This document shows, in pieces, positions 48,943-58,308 of a stretch of 64,000 nt of DNA. The position numbers were made by a program, and so were the translations under genes. The notes beneath the pieces were generated by a model, which was not told where the DNA came from, made no database searches, and was given only the letters and a program-made list of their open reading frames with translations. The DNA comes from DASTFY01 sp963829955 (GTDB lineage Bacteria > Actinomycetota > Acidimicrobiia > Acidimicrobiales > Ilumatobacteraceae), in contig CAWHKS010000007.1 in NCBI GenBank assembly GCA_963829955.1, forward strand, positions 1-64,000. Direction: 5' to 3'. Every line of letters begins with the position of its first letter. The first letter of the stretch is position 1.

Positions 48943-49878
48943 ATGGCACTGCCCGTCATCGTCGACTGCGACCCTGGGCACGACGACGCCATCGCGCTGG
49001 TGGTGGCGGCGCGCCACGCCGACCTGCTGGGGGTCACGACGGTGGCCGGCAACGCGCCCGTCGAGCGCACGACCCGCAACGCGCTCGTGCTGCTCGACCT
49101 GCTCGGGCACCCCGCGCCCGTGCACCGCGGCGCAGCCCGGCCCCTGCTCGCCGAGCCGAAGCACGCCGCCTACGTCCACGGCGAGAGTGGCCTGGATGGC
49201 GCCGACCTGCCCGAGCCCGCCCGCGCCGAGGCGGGGGAGGACGCCGCCGCGTTCATCGTCGAGACCGCCCGTGCGCACGAGGGCGTGTGGCTGGTGCCGA
49301 CCGGTCCGCTGACCAACGTCGCCCTCGCGCTGCGGCGGGCTCCCGACCTCGTCGATCGGATCGCCGGTATCTCGCTCATGGGCGGCAGCGCCGCGGTGGG
49401 CAACAGGACGCCGGTCGCGGAGTTCAACATCTGGGCCGACCCGGAGGCCGCCGCCATCGTCTTCGACTGTGGCGCGCGCGTGATCCAGGCCGGCCTCCAC
49501 CTGACCCACGGGCTCCAGACGACTCCCGAGCGATTGGCCGAGCTGCGGGCCATGCCCAACCGCCTCGGACCGTTGCTGGGCCAGCTCCTCGGGTTCTTCG
49601 CGGCTACCTACGTGGCCCGTCACGACGGCTTCGTCGGTGCACCCATCCACGACGTGTGCGCCGTCCTGGCCCTCACCCATCCTGAGCTGTTCGCTCGGCG
49701 GCTCACCCATGTGACGGTGGAGACGGACGGCACGCACACCCGCGGCATGACCGTGGTCGATCTCCGTCCGCTCAAGGAGCTGGCCGGCCGGCCCGAAGCC
49801 ACCACCGAGGTGCTGATGAGTGTGGACCAGCACCAGGCCTTTCGGGTGATCCTCGACGCGATCGGCTCGTTCCCGTAG
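48943..49878 (+). CDS. Inosine-uridine-type nucleoside hydrolase
   Basis: A 311-residue calcium-dependent nucleoside N-ribohydrolase that splits nucleosides to base and ribose. The calcium-binding signature DCDPGHDDAIAL begins at residue 8, and further family segments are VPTGPLTNVALAL, MGGSAAVGNRTPVAEFNIWADPEAA and the C-terminal HDVCAVLALTHPELF. The start is the ATG at 48943, 17 bases after the thiolase-like stop. The base specificity cannot be told. Confidence 0.9.
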   Translation: MALPVIVDCDPGHDDAIALVVAARHADLLGVTTVAGNAPVERTTRNALVLLDLLGHPAPVHRGAARPLLAEPKHAAYVHGESGLDGADLPEPARAEAGEDAAAFIVETARAHEGVWLVPTGPLTNVALALRRAPDLVDRIAGISLMGGSAAVGNRTPVAEFNIWADPEAAAIVFDCGARVIQAGLHLTHGLQTTPERLAELRAMPNRLGPLLGQLLGFFAATYVARHDGFVGAPIHDVCAVLALTHPELFARRLTHVTVETDGTHTRGMTVVDLRPLKELAGRPEATTEVLMSVDQHQAFRVILDAIGSFP

Positions 49879-49899
49879 CACCCCCTACGCTCGCCGCCC

Positions 49900-50943
49900 A
49901 TGCGAGCCGCGGTGATGACCAACTGGGAGCTGTCCGTCGACGATCTGCCCGATCCGGTCCCCCAGTCCGGTCAGGCCCTGACTCGCGTGCTGGCCTGCGG
50001 GATCTGCGGCAGCGACCTCCACGTGCTCCAGCACGGCGCCCAGCAGATCGCCCTGCGCGACGAGCTGGCCGCCGAGAACCCGCCCGATCCGCTGTCCCCC
50101 CAGCCGTTCGAGGCCGATCAGCCGGTGGTGATGGGTCACGAGTTCTGCTGCGAGGTGGTGGAGCTGGGGCCTGGCTGCGAGAACCTGGCCGTGGGCGACA
50201 TGGTGGTGTCGATGCCCGGGGCGTTCGACGCCACCGGGGTCCACGCCATCGGCTACTCCAACCGGTACCCGGGCGGCTACGGCGAGCTCCTCGTCGTCAG
50301 CGACCTCTTGGCCCTGAAGGTGCCGTCTGGCCTGCCGGCCCGCGCCGCGGCGCTGACCGAGCCGCTGGCCGTCGGCGCCCACGCCGTGGCCAAGAGCGGG
50401 ATCGGCAGCTCCGATGCCGCGGTCGTGCTGGGCTGCGGGCCGGTCGGCCTGGCCGTCATCGCCGATCTCGCTGCCCGCGGCGTGGGGCCCATCGTCGCCT
50501 CGGACTACTCGCCGGCCCGCCGCCGGCTGGCCGAGCACGTCGGCGCGCACGAGGTCGTCGACCCCGGGCAGGAACACGTGATGGCGGCCTGGCGGCGGGT
50601 CGACGGGATCCGGCCGGTGGTCATCTTCGAGGCCGTCGGGGTGCCCGGCATGCTCGAAGCCTGCATGCGCATGGCGCCGAAGGGGACCCGCATCACGGTC
50701 GTCGGGGTGTGCCTCGAGACCGATTCGGTGCGGCCCGCCATCGGCATCTTCAAGGAGCTGGCGATCCAGTTCGTGCTGGGCTACGAGCCTCACGAGTTCG
50801 CGGGCTCGCTCCTCGCCATCGCGGAGGGGAAGGTCGACCTCGGCCCGCTCGTGACGAGCACGGTCGACATCGATGGGGTGCCGCAGGCGTTCAGCGATCT
50901 CGCCCACCCGGACGACCACGTCAAGATCCTGGTCGAGCCGTGA
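49900..50943 (+). CDS. Zinc-binding alcohol dehydrogenase family protein
   Basis: A 347-residue medium-chain dehydrogenase. The catalytic Zn ligands lie in ACGICGSDLHV and MGHEFCCEV; the structural zinc lobe with four Cys is absent. The NAD(P) loop is VLGCGPVGLAVIADL near 170. It oxidises an alcohol or polyol of unknown identity. The start is the ATG at 49900. It overlaps the S9 peptidase gene by GTGA, and together with the nucleoside hydrolase may form one transcript. Confidence 0.87.
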   Translation: MRAAVMTNWELSVDDLPDPVPQSGQALTRVLACGICGSDLHVLQHGAQQIALRDELAAENPPDPLSPQPFEADQPVVMGHEFCCEVVELGPGCENLAVGDMVVSMPGAFDATGVHAIGYSNRYPGGYGELLVVSDLLALKVPSGLPARAAALTEPLAVGAHAVAKSGIGSSDAAVVLGCGPVGLAVIADLAARGVGPIVASDYSPARRRLAEHVGAHEVVDPGQEHVMAAWRRVDGIRPVVIFEAVGVPGMLEACMRMAPKGTRITVVGVCLETDSVRPAIGIFKELAIQFVLGYEPHEFAGSLLAIAEGKVDLGPLVTSTVDIDGVPQAFSDLAHPDDHVKILVEP

Positions 50944-53081
50944 CCGACGCGGTCACCGACAGCTTCCCCCGTCAGTACGCCCGGACCCAGCGCCTCACGC
51001 TGGGCGAGCCGAGGAACATCACCGTGTCGCCCGAGGGGCGGCGCGTGGTCTTCGCGCGCTCGCGTGGCGGCAGCGATCCCGTCAACTGCCTCTGGGTCCT
51101 CGACGTCGAGCCGGCGCTGGACGGCCCGCCGGTGGTCGGTGAGGAGCGCCTCGTCGCCGATCCCCGCGCGCTCCTGGCCGGGGACGAGGGTGACTTGCCC
51201 CCCGAGGAGCGGGCCCGCCGGGAGCGGGCCCGGGAGGGGGCCGGCGGGGTGGTGGCCTACGCCACCGACCGGATGGTCACGGTGGCCGCGTTCGCGCTTT
51301 CCGGCCGCCTGTTCGTGGCCGGGCTCCTGACGGGAGCCGGTCGGGAGCTCGTCGTGGACGGCCCGGTGTTCGACCCCCGGCCCGAGCCGCTGGCCCGCCG
51401 GCTGGCCTACGTCAGCGGCCGGAACCTGTGCGTGGCCGAGCTGGACGGCACCAGCCGGGCGCTGGCCGGCGAGGACAGCGAGGAAGTCACGTGGGGCTCG
51501 GCTGACTTCGTGGCGGCCGAGGAGATGGACCGCGGCCGGGGCTACTGGTGGGCTCCCGACGGTTCGGCCATCGTCGCCACACGGGTCGACACGTCCGCCG
51601 TGGCCCGCTGGTGGATCGGCGATCCGGCCCGACCCGACCAGGCGCCGCAGGAGCACGCCTATCCGGCTTCCGGGACGGCCAACGCCGAGGTGACGCTCTG
51701 GGTGCTCGCCCTCGACGGCACCCGCCGCGAGATCGCGTGGGACCGCACCGAGTTCCCGTACCTGGCCGACGTCCAGTGGCCCGAGCCCGAGCGCATCGTG
51801 CTGACGGTGCAGAGCCGGGACCAGCGCCACCTGCAGGTCCTGGCCGCCGCCGTCGGCGACGACCCCGCGATCCAGACCACCGTGCTGTTCGAGGACAGCG
51901 ACGACACCTGGGTGGAGCTCGTGCACGGCGCTCCCGCGGTGCTCGACGACGGCCGCGTCGTGATGGCGGCCGACCACGAAGGCGCGCGGCGGCTGGTCGC
52001 GGCCAGCGTGCCGCTGACCCCGCCCGAGCTGCAGGTGCGATCCATCGTGGGCGTCGTCGGTCATTCGATGCTCTTCACCGCCAACCCGGTTGCAGATGCA
52101 ACGAGTGTGGGTCTCTGGCGGTTCAGTGACGGTGCCACCGCCGAGCCGCTCGTCGTGGAGTCCGGTGTCCACACCGGCTGGGGCGGCGGCAAGACGGTGG
52201 TCGCCCGGTCGTCGACGCTCGAGGGCGAACGCAGCGTCACCCGGGTGCTGGGTGGGCCGGAGATCGCCAACCACGCCGAGACGGCGCTGGTCCGCCCGAA
52301 GGTCTCCCTTGTGCGGGCCGGGCGCCGGGAGATCGCAACCGCGGTGCTCCTGCCCGAGGACGGCCGGGCCGGGGACGCCGCCTCGCTCCCCGTGCTGCTC
52401 GATCCGTACGGCGGCCCCCACGCGCAACGGGTCCTGGCTGCCCGCTCCGCCTACTACACGTCACAGTGGTTCGCCGACCAAGGCTTCGCCGTCGTCGTGG
52501 CCGACGGCCGCGGTACCCCGGGCCGGGGGAGTGCCTGGGAGCGGGCCGTCCACCTGGACCTCGCCTCACCGGTCCTCGAGGACCAGATCGACGCCCTGCA
52601 GTCCGCGGCGGAGCAGCACCCGCAGCTCGATCTCTCCCGCGTGGCCATCCGCGGGTGGAGCTTCGGCGGCTACCTGGCCGGTCTGGCGGTGCTCCGCCGG
52701 CCGGACGTCTTCCACGCCGCCATCGCCGGGGCGCCGGTGGCCGACTGGCGGCTGTACGACACGCACTACACCGAGCGCTATCTCGGCACGCCCCAGGCCG
52801 AGCCCGAGGTGTACGACCGCACGTCGCTCGTCGCCGAGGTCGCCCGGGCCGCTGCGGAAGGGCGCCCGACCCGCCCGCTGCTCCTGATCCACGGCCTGGC
52901 CGACGACAACGTCGTGGCCGCCCACACGCTGCAGCTGTCGTCGGCGCTCCTGGCCGCCGGGCGCCCGCATCGCGTACTCCCGCTGTCCGGCGTCACCCAC
53001 ATGACCCCGCAGGAGGTCGTGGCCGAGAACCTGCTCTTGCTGCAGCTCGACTTCCTGCGGGAGTCCCTCGGGCTCGGGTGA
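50940..53081 (+). CDS. S9 family peptidase (dipeptidyl peptidase IV-like)
   Basis: A 713-residue serine peptidase with an N-terminal beta-propeller (about 20-440) and a C-terminal alpha/beta hydrolase domain. The propeller has the double-Glu region VAAEEMDRGRGYWW that anchors the substrate N-terminus in DPP IV-type enzymes. The nucleophile Ser is in RGWSFGGYLAG near 573, the Asp in LLIHGLADDNVVAAH, and the His in LSGVTHMTPQE. It would cleave N-terminal dipeptides. No signal peptide is seen, so it is cytoplasmic. The GTG start at 50940 overlaps the dehydrogenase stop. Confidence 0.88.
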   Translation: MTDAVTDSFPRQYARTQRLTLGEPRNITVSPEGRRVVFARSRGGSDPVNCLWVLDVEPALDGPPVVGEERLVADPRALLAGDEGDLPPEERARRERAREGAGGVVAYATDRMVTVAAFALSGRLFVAGLLTGAGRELVVDGPVFDPRPEPLARRLAYVSGRNLCVAELDGTSRALAGEDSEEVTWGSADFVAAEEMDRGRGYWWAPDGSAIVATRVDTSAVARWWIGDPARPDQAPQEHAYPASGTANAEVTLWVLALDGTRREIAWDRTEFPYLADVQWPEPERIVLTVQSRDQRHLQVLAAAVGDDPAIQTTVLFEDSDDTWVELVHGAPAVLDDGRVVMAADHEGARRLVAASVPLTPPELQVRSIVGVVGHSMLFTANPVADATSVGLWRFSDGATAEPLVVESGVHTGWGGGKTVVARSSTLEGERSVTRVLGGPEIANHAETALVRPKVSLVRAGRREIATAVLLPEDGRAGDAASLPVLLDPYGGPHAQRVLAARSAYYTSQWFADQGFAVVVADGRGTPGRGSAWERAVHLDLASPVLEDQIDALQSAAEQHPQLDLSRVAIRGWSFGGYLAGLAVLRRPDVFHAAIAGAPVADWRLYDTHYTERYLGTPQAEPEVYDRTSLVAEVARAAAEGRPTRPLLLIHGLADDNVVAAHTLQLSSALLAAGRPHRVLPLSGVTHMTPQEVVAENLLLLQLDFLRESLGLG

Positions 53082-53104
53082 CGCCGCCCAGGTCAGGGGC
53101 GGCG
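53082..53104. terminator. Bidirectional terminator-like hairpin
   Basis: CGCCGCCC (53082-53089) and GGGCGGCG (53097-53104) form a perfect 8-bp GC stem with a 7-base loop, directly between the convergent S9 peptidase and prmC ends and overlapping the prmC stop. High-GC hairpins without T tracts serve as terminators in many actinobacteria. Confidence 0.55.
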
Positions 53105-53941
53105 GGCGACGAGGATGCGGTCGAGGCCGGCCAGGTCCGGACGGACCTCCCTGCCGACCAGACCGGCTCCCGCGGCCAGCGCCGACACCGCGGCGCCCTG
53201 ATCGGCGCCGATCTCGCAGACCAGCGCGCCGCCCGGGCGGAGCCAGGCGGGCGAGCCGGTGATGATCTCCCGCAGCGCGTCGAGCCCGTCGCCACCGGCG
53301 AACAGCGCCGTGGCGGGCTCCCAGTCCCGGACCGATGCCTCGACGGCGGGATCGTCCTCGCCCAGGTAGGGCGGGTTGCTCACGACGAGCGCCAACTCGC
53401 CGGCCAGCTCGGGCGGCAGGGCGTCGAACCACGAGCCCGAGGCCATCCGCACGGTCGTGCCAGCCCGGCCCACGCCGGCCAGGTTGGCGCGCGCCACGTC
53501 GAGGGCGGCCTCCGCGGCCTCGCAGGCCCAGATGGTCACGGGGCGCGGGAACAGCTCATCGGCCAGCGCGAGCGCGATGGACCCCGACCCGGTCCCGAGG
53601 TCCGCGATCACCAGCGGATCCGGTTGCCCGGCGGCCAGCTCGAGGGCGACCTCGGCGACCAGCTCCGTCTCCGGCCGGGGGATCAGCACCCGCCGGTCGA
53701 CGAGCAGGTCGAGCCGTCGGAAGGCCCAGTGCCCGAGCACGTACTGGAGCGGTTCGCCGCTCCGCCTCCGCGCCACCATCGCGTCCAGCCGGACGACGGC
53801 GCGCTGCGTGGCGGGCTCGTCCAGCCCGAGCGCCCACTCCGCGCCCTCCAGACCACTGGCCTCCTGGCACAGCCAGCGGGCCTCCCCCTCGTCCCCGAGC
53901 ACCTCGGCAGTCGTGGCGAGGAGCTGGCGCCAGGTGGTCAC
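53093..53941 (-). CDS. prmC: Peptide chain release factor N(5)-glutamine methyltransferase
   Basis: A 282-residue SAM methyltransferase that methylates the Gln of the GGQ motif in release factors. The N-terminal helical domain holds RRRSGEPLQYVLGHWAFRRLDL, the SAM motif is ADLGTGSGSIALALA, and the catalytic motif NPPY is in VVSNPPYLGEDD. It overlaps prfA by four bases, the usual prfA-prmC pair, and is transcribed after it. It is intact. Confidence 0.92.
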   Translation of the reverse strand: MTTWRQLLATTAEVLGDEGEARWLCQEASGLEGAEWALGLDEPATQRAVVRLDAMVARRRSGEPLQYVLGHWAFRRLDLLVDRRVLIPRPETELVAEVALELAAGQPDPLVIADLGTGSGSIALALADELFPRPVTIWACEAAEAALDVARANLAGVGRAGTTVRMASGSWFDALPPELAGELALVVSNPPYLGEDDPAVEASVRDWEPATALFAGGDGLDALREIITGSPAWLRPGGALVCEIGADQGAAVSALAAGAGLVGREVRPDLAGLDRILVARRP

Positions 53942-55008
53942 GCGGGTTCAGGTGCGGAGAGCTGGCGGGCCCGCTCGTCGGCCATCAGCGCGTCGACGAC
54001 CTCGTCCAGCTCACCGGCCAGGACGAGTTGCAGCCTGTAGAGGGTGAGGCCGATGCGGTGGTCGGAGACCCGGTTCTCCTTGAAGTTGTAGGTCCGGATC
54101 TTCTCGCTGCGACCGCCCCCGCCGACCTGGGACCGCCGTTCGGCCGAGAGCGCTTCGGCGTGCTCTTCCTGCTTGACCTTGAGCAGACGGGCCCGCAGCA
54201 CCGTCATGGCCCGGGCCCGGTTCTGGAGCTGGCTGCGCTCGTCCTGCATGGCGACCGTGATGCCGCTCGGCTTGTGGGTGATCCGCACGGCTGAATCGGT
54301 GGTGTTGACCCCCTGCCCGCCCGGGCCGGACGAGCGGTAGACGTCGATCTGGAGGTCGTTGGGGTCGATCTCGACATCGACCTCCTCGGCCTCCGGCAGC
54401 ACCAGCACCGTCGCCGACGAGGTGTGGATGCGGCCGGAGCTCTCCGTCACCGGCACCCGCTGGACCCGGTGTGGTCCCCCCTCGAACTTCAGGTGGGCCC
54501 ACGCCGAGTCGCCCTTCACCATGAACGTCACCTGGTTGAGCCCACCGAGATCGGAGGGAGCGACGGAGAGCACCTCGACCGGCCAGCCCATCCGGGCGGC
54601 GTAGGCCTTGTACATCTCGAACAGGTCGCGGGCGAAGAGGTTGGCCTCTTCGCCTCCCTCGGCACCCCGGATCTCGACGATGACGTTCTTGCCGTCGTTG
54701 GGGTCGGCGGGGATCAGCAGGACCTTGAGCTGCTCCTCCAGCTCCGCCAGCTCGGTCTCGGCGGCCAGCACCTCGGCGCGGGCCAGCTCCCGCTCGTCGC
54801 CGCTGGCCTCGGCCTGCAGCTCGCGGGCCGCTTCCAGGTCGGACTCCAGGGCGCGGTAGCGGCGGTAGGCCTCGACCACCGGGGTCAGGTCCTTGTGCCG
54901 CTTGGAGACTCGGCGGAGCTGCTCGTGGTCGGACAGGACGGCGGGGTCGGCGAGCTGCGCCTCGACGGCGTCGTACTCCCCCTCCAGGTCCTGCAGGCGC
55001 TCCAGCAC
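53938..55008 (-). CDS. prfA: Peptide chain release factor 1
   Basis: A 356-residue RF1 that recognises UAA and UAG stop codons. The peptidyl-hydrolysis motif GGQ is in RSSGPGGQGVNTTDSAVRI near 228 and the codon-recognition region lies in TSSATVLVLPEAEEV; the end is RIGLTLYRLQLVL. The GTG at 55008 is the start. prmC follows with an ATG overlap, so its own modifying enzyme is co-translated. It lies downstream of rpmE and an uncharacterised gene. Confidence 0.94.
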   Translation of the reverse strand: MLERLQDLEGEYDAVEAQLADPAVLSDHEQLRRVSKRHKDLTPVVEAYRRYRALESDLEAARELQAEASGDERELARAEVLAAETELAELEEQLKVLLIPADPNDGKNVIVEIRGAEGGEEANLFARDLFEMYKAYAARMGWPVEVLSVAPSDLGGLNQVTFMVKGDSAWAHLKFEGGPHRVQRVPVTESSGRIHTSSATVLVLPEAEEVDVEIDPNDLQIDVYRSSGPGGQGVNTTDSAVRITHKPSGITVAMQDERSQLQNRARAMTVLRARLLKVKQEEHAEALSAERRSQVGGGGRSEKIRTYNFKENRVSDHRIGLTLYRLQLVLAGELDEVVDALMADERARQLSAPEPA

Positions 55009-55017
55009 GGGGGCAGG

Positions 55018-55965
55018 CTACGAGACGGGGATCACGGTGGCCGGGTGGACGAGCCGTGCCGCCAATCGCCGGGTGACGGGATGCGCATCCGCCGCGGGCA
55101 CGGCGAGGAGGAGCGGGGTGGCCGGTCCGCCGAGCGCTTCCCGGGCGTCGGCGGCGAACGGCACGGCATCCAGATCGACCCCGGCCGAGCAGACCACGAC
55201 CACCTCGTCACCGTCGGGGGTCCGGCCCCGGGCTACGCAGGGCATGGCGTCCTTCACGTTCGTGCGGGGGACGGGCGGCGGCGCGGCCGCCAGCTCGGCG
55301 AGGCCGAACACCTGCGGCCGGTGGATGAGCTCGTGGCGAAGGGCCCGTTCGCGGGCGATGCGGTTCAGCGGATGCGCCGGCGCGCCCGGCCGGCGGTGGA
55401 CGCCCACCGTCCGCACGACCTCGGCCAAGGCCTCGACCAGGGCGTCATCGGCCAGGTCGTCGCCGTGCACGAGGCGGAACGCTTCCCGGTCGTGCGGGCC
55501 GATGCCGATGTCGAGCCGCATGCCCCCGGGGGGATCGGCGGGGACGGCGCGGCAGACCTCGAGGCCGGCCACCTCGCCGGTGAGCACGCCGTGCTCCTCG
55601 ACCGGCTCGGCGCCCGCGGCCTCGACCAGGGGGATGAGCGCCCGGGCCGCATCAGGCAGGTCCGGAGCGGCCGGACGCGGCGTCGCTACCGCAGGCACGA
55701 GCTCACGGCCGTCCGCCCGCCAGACCGTCGGCGCGGGCGCGAACGCGGCGGCCCGACGCGCCAGGAGCCCCGTGTCCTGGTCGGCCAGGACGTGCAGGGT
55801 GTCGTCCCCTCCCTGCGACTGTTGGTCGGCCCAGGCCAGCGCGCCACCGAGGCTTCGGCCGGGTTCGTCGTCCAGCAGGATCCACGTCTCGCCGGGGGCC
55901 AGCAGGGCGGCGCCGCCCGCGTACGGACGGGGCGTGCCGTCAGCGGGACCACCGTGGTCCCGCAC
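55018..55965 (-). CDS. Conserved hypothetical protein between rpmE and prfA
   Basis: A protein of at least 315 residues, not recognised. It is rich in Ala, Pro and Asp, with segments such as AGAALLAPGETWILLDDEPG, GEVAGLEVCRAVPADPPGGMRLDIGIGPHDREAF and VVVVCSAGVDLDAVPFAAD. The GTG at 55965 is a conservative start: coding-like sequence (VAVIGDRRAALAALKLQA) extends ~20 codons upstream without a standard start, toward the end of rpmE, and GTG codons inside rpmE (56142) are in frame. It occupies a fixed place in a translation operon, which suggests a ribosome- or translation-linked role. Confidence 0.6.
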   Translation of the reverse strand: MRDHGGPADGTPRPYAGGAALLAPGETWILLDDEPGRSLGGALAWADQQSQGGDDTLHVLADQDTGLLARRAAAFAPAPTVWRADGRELVPAVATPRPAAPDLPDAARALIPLVEAAGAEPVEEHGVLTGEVAGLEVCRAVPADPPGGMRLDIGIGPHDREAFRLVHGDDLADDALVEALAEVVRTVGVHRRPGAPAHPLNRIARERALRHELIHRPQVFGLAELAAAPPPVPRTNVKDAMPCVARGRTPDGDEVVVVCSAGVDLDAVPFAADAREALGGPATPLLLAVPAADAHPVTRRLAARLVHPATVIPVS

Positions 55966-56018
55966 GAGGGCCTGCAGCTTCAGCGCCGCCAGCGCGGCGC
56001 GCCGGTCGCCGATGACGG

Positions 56019-56249
56019 CTACTTGGCCGGCGTGCCCTTGGCCGGCTTGCGCTCCCCGTACCGCCGCTGGAAGCGCTCCACCCGACCGCCGGCGTCCACC
56101 AGCTTCTGCTTGCCGGTGAAGAACGGATGGCACTCGCTGCACAGGTCGGCGTGGATCTCGCTGCCCTTGGTCGAGCGGGTCTCGAAGGTGGCGCCGCACG
56201 AGCAGCGCACCGTCACGGTCTCGTAGTTCGGATGGATGCCGGTTTTCAT
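56019..56249 (-). CDS. rpmE: 50S ribosomal protein L31
   Basis: A 76-residue L31 of the zinc-binding (C+) type. It starts MKTGIHPNYETVTVRCSCG, and the four Cys ligands are in CSCGATF and LCSECHPFFTG. The C-terminus has the usual GRVERFQRRYG. Zinc dependence means it may be replaced by a Cys-free paralogue under zinc starvation in other species; no such paralogue is in the window. It lies 53 bases after rho, in the usual rho-rpmE-prfA-prmC order. Confidence 0.95.
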   Translation of the reverse strand: MKTGIHPNYETVTVRCSCGATFETRSTKGSEIHADLCSECHPFFTGKQKLVDAGGRVERFQRRYGERKPAKGTPAK

Positions 56250-56302
56250 CGCGAAGGGCTCCCGGGAGGGCAGGGTGTCGGGCAGATCAGCCTACCGTCC
56301 GA

Positions 56303-58054
56303 TCACATGGTCGGTTGCTTGGCGATCTCGCCCAGGAACTCGTCGTTGCTGCGGAACGTCTTGAGGCGGTCCATCAGCAGCTCCAGGCCGGGAGCGGCGT
56401 TGCCGTCGGCGGCCAGACCGGACAGCACCCGCCGCAGCTTCCACACCTGCTGCAGCTGCTTGCGGTCGAACAGCAGCTCCTCGTGGCGGGTGCTGGAGGC
56501 GTCGACGTCGATGGCGGGGAAGATGCGGCGCTCGGCCAGCTTGCGGTCGAGACGCAGCTCCATGTTCCCGGTGCCCTTGAACTCCTCGAAGATGGCGTCG
56601 TCCATGCGGGAGTTCGTCTCCACCAGCGCCGTCGCCAGGATGGTCAGGGAGCCACCCTCCTCGATGTTGCGGGCGGCACCGAAGAACTTCTTCGGCGGGT
56701 AGAGGGCGCCGGCGTCGATGCCGCCGGACATGATGCGCCCGGTGGCCGGCGCGGCCAGGTTGTAGGCCCGGCTCAGCCTCGTGATGCCGTCGAGGATCAC
56801 CACGACGTCGTGGCCGGCCTCGACCAGGCGCTTGGCCTTCTCGATGGCCAGCTCGGCCAGGTGCGTGTGCTCGTCGCTCGGGCGGTCGAACGTCGAGGCG
56901 ATCACCTCGCCCTGGACCGTGCGCCGCATGTCGGTGACCTCTTCGGGCCGCTCGTCGATGAGCAGCACGATCAGCTTCACCTCCGGGTTGTTGCGCTCGA
57001 TCGCAGTGGCGATCGTCTTCATGACAAAGGTCTTGCCGGCCTTGGGCGGTGAGACGATCAGGCCCCGCTGGCCCTTTCCGATCGGCGCGATGAGGTCGAT
57101 GATCCGCGCCGTCATGTTCCCGGCGTCAACCGGGTCCTCCAGGCGCAGCTTCTCGTCGGGGAAGAGCGGCGTCAGGTCCTCGAAGCGGGGGCGCTGGCGC
57201 ATCTCCTCCGGGTCGCCGCCGTTGACCGTCAGCAGTTGGAGCAGCGCCGGGTTCTTCTCGTTGCGACCGGCCAGACGGGACAGCCCGGTGACGTGGTCCC
57301 CCCTGCGTAGGCCGTACTGGCGGGTCTGCTTCACGGACACGTAGACGTCGTCGCGGCTCGGCAGGTAGCCGTTGACGCGCAGGAAGCCGTATCCCTCGTC
57401 ACGCAGGTCGAGGTAGCCCGCCACCTCCACCGGCTCGCCGGCGGAGATGTCGTCGGCCGGCCGCGGCTCCCGCTGCTCCCGCGGCTGGTCGCGGCCGTCG
57501 GCCCGGTCGATGCCCTGGGGGCCCTCCTCCAGGCCACCGCCCTTGCGCCGCCGTCGGCGCCGGCGCCGTCCTCCGCCCGGACCCTCGCCGTCACCCTCAC
57601 CGCGGTCCCCGTAGGGCTCCCCGGCCGGTCCGGCGGGAGCAGGGAAGTCGCGCCTGCGCGTGGCTGCCTCGGCCGCCTCGGAAGTCGACGACGCGAGCCC
57701 TGGCCGTTCCGGCGCGCGCGCCTCGGTCACCTCGTCAGGTCCCTCGTCCTCGTCCCGGCCGCGCAACTCGAGCTCCCAGTCGGCCAGCGGCTCGGTGCCG
57801 CCGGGTTCGTCGCGATCGTCGGGATCGTCGGTGCTGCTGACCGGTTCGGGCGCGTGGTGCGCGCCGTTCGCCGCGCCGTTGCCATCGCCTGGCCCGCCGC
57901 CGTTGGGGCTGCCGGTCTGTTCCAGGATGCGGTCGATGATGTCGCCCTTCTTGGCCCGCGAGAGCGCCTTCAGCCCGAGCGCCGACGCGATGGCGATGAG
58001 CTGGTCACGGTCCTTGCCTTCGAGGACCGAGCGTTCGAGGGTCTCCGCGCTCAT
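56303..58054 (-). CDS. rho: Transcription termination factor Rho
   Basis: A 583-residue Rho hexameric RNA helicase. The N-terminal Rho_N helices (residues 5-45, LKALSRAKKGDIIDRIL) are followed by an insert at ~47-205 that is disordered, acidic and then Arg-rich, with eight Arg in a row (163-170). The RNA-binding cold-shock-like domain begins ~207 (VAGYLDLRDEGYGFLRVNGY). Walker A is PPKAGKT at 338-344 and Walker B VVVILDGITRLSR. Such long Arg-rich inserts are known in actinobacterial Rho and add RNA affinity. The ATG at 58054 is used. Confidence 0.95.
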   Translation of the reverse strand: MSAETLERSVLEGKDRDQLIAIASALGLKALSRAKKGDIIDRILEQTGSPNGGGPGDGNGAANGAHHAPEPVSSTDDPDDRDEPGGTEPLADWELELRGRDEDEGPDEVTEARAPERPGLASSTSEAAEAATRRRDFPAPAGPAGEPYGDRGEGDGEGPGGGRRRRRRRRKGGGLEEGPQGIDRADGRDQPREQREPRPADDISAGEPVEVAGYLDLRDEGYGFLRVNGYLPSRDDVYVSVKQTRQYGLRRGDHVTGLSRLAGRNEKNPALLQLLTVNGGDPEEMRQRPRFEDLTPLFPDEKLRLEDPVDAGNMTARIIDLIAPIGKGQRGLIVSPPKAGKTFVMKTIATAIERNNPEVKLIVLLIDERPEEVTDMRRTVQGEVIASTFDRPSDEHTHLAELAIEKAKRLVEAGHDVVVILDGITRLSRAYNLAAPATGRIMSGGIDAGALYPPKKFFGAARNIEEGGSLTILATALVETNSRMDDAIFEEFKGTGNMELRLDRKLAERRIFPAIDVDASSTRHEELLFDRKQLQQVWKLRRVLSGLAADGNAAPGLELLMDRLKTFRSNDEFLGEIAKQPTM

Positions 58055-58308
58055 GGCGCACCTGCTTTCGTGGTTCTCTGCGTCGACGACGGACGCCAAC
58101 GCGAGGTCGCGACCATTGGCCTGGCCGACGGAGGGGTGAGACCCACCCCAGCCTGCCCGCGGCCAGCACAGTGGGATGGACAGCGCGATCACCGTTTGGG
58201 ACGGCGAACCACAGAAGACTCGGAGGGAGATCTCCGGTGAGGCTGACCGCTCGGGGATCCGAGCAAGGTGCACTGTAGCGACCGGTGTCCGCCGGACGCA
58301 ACGATCCG

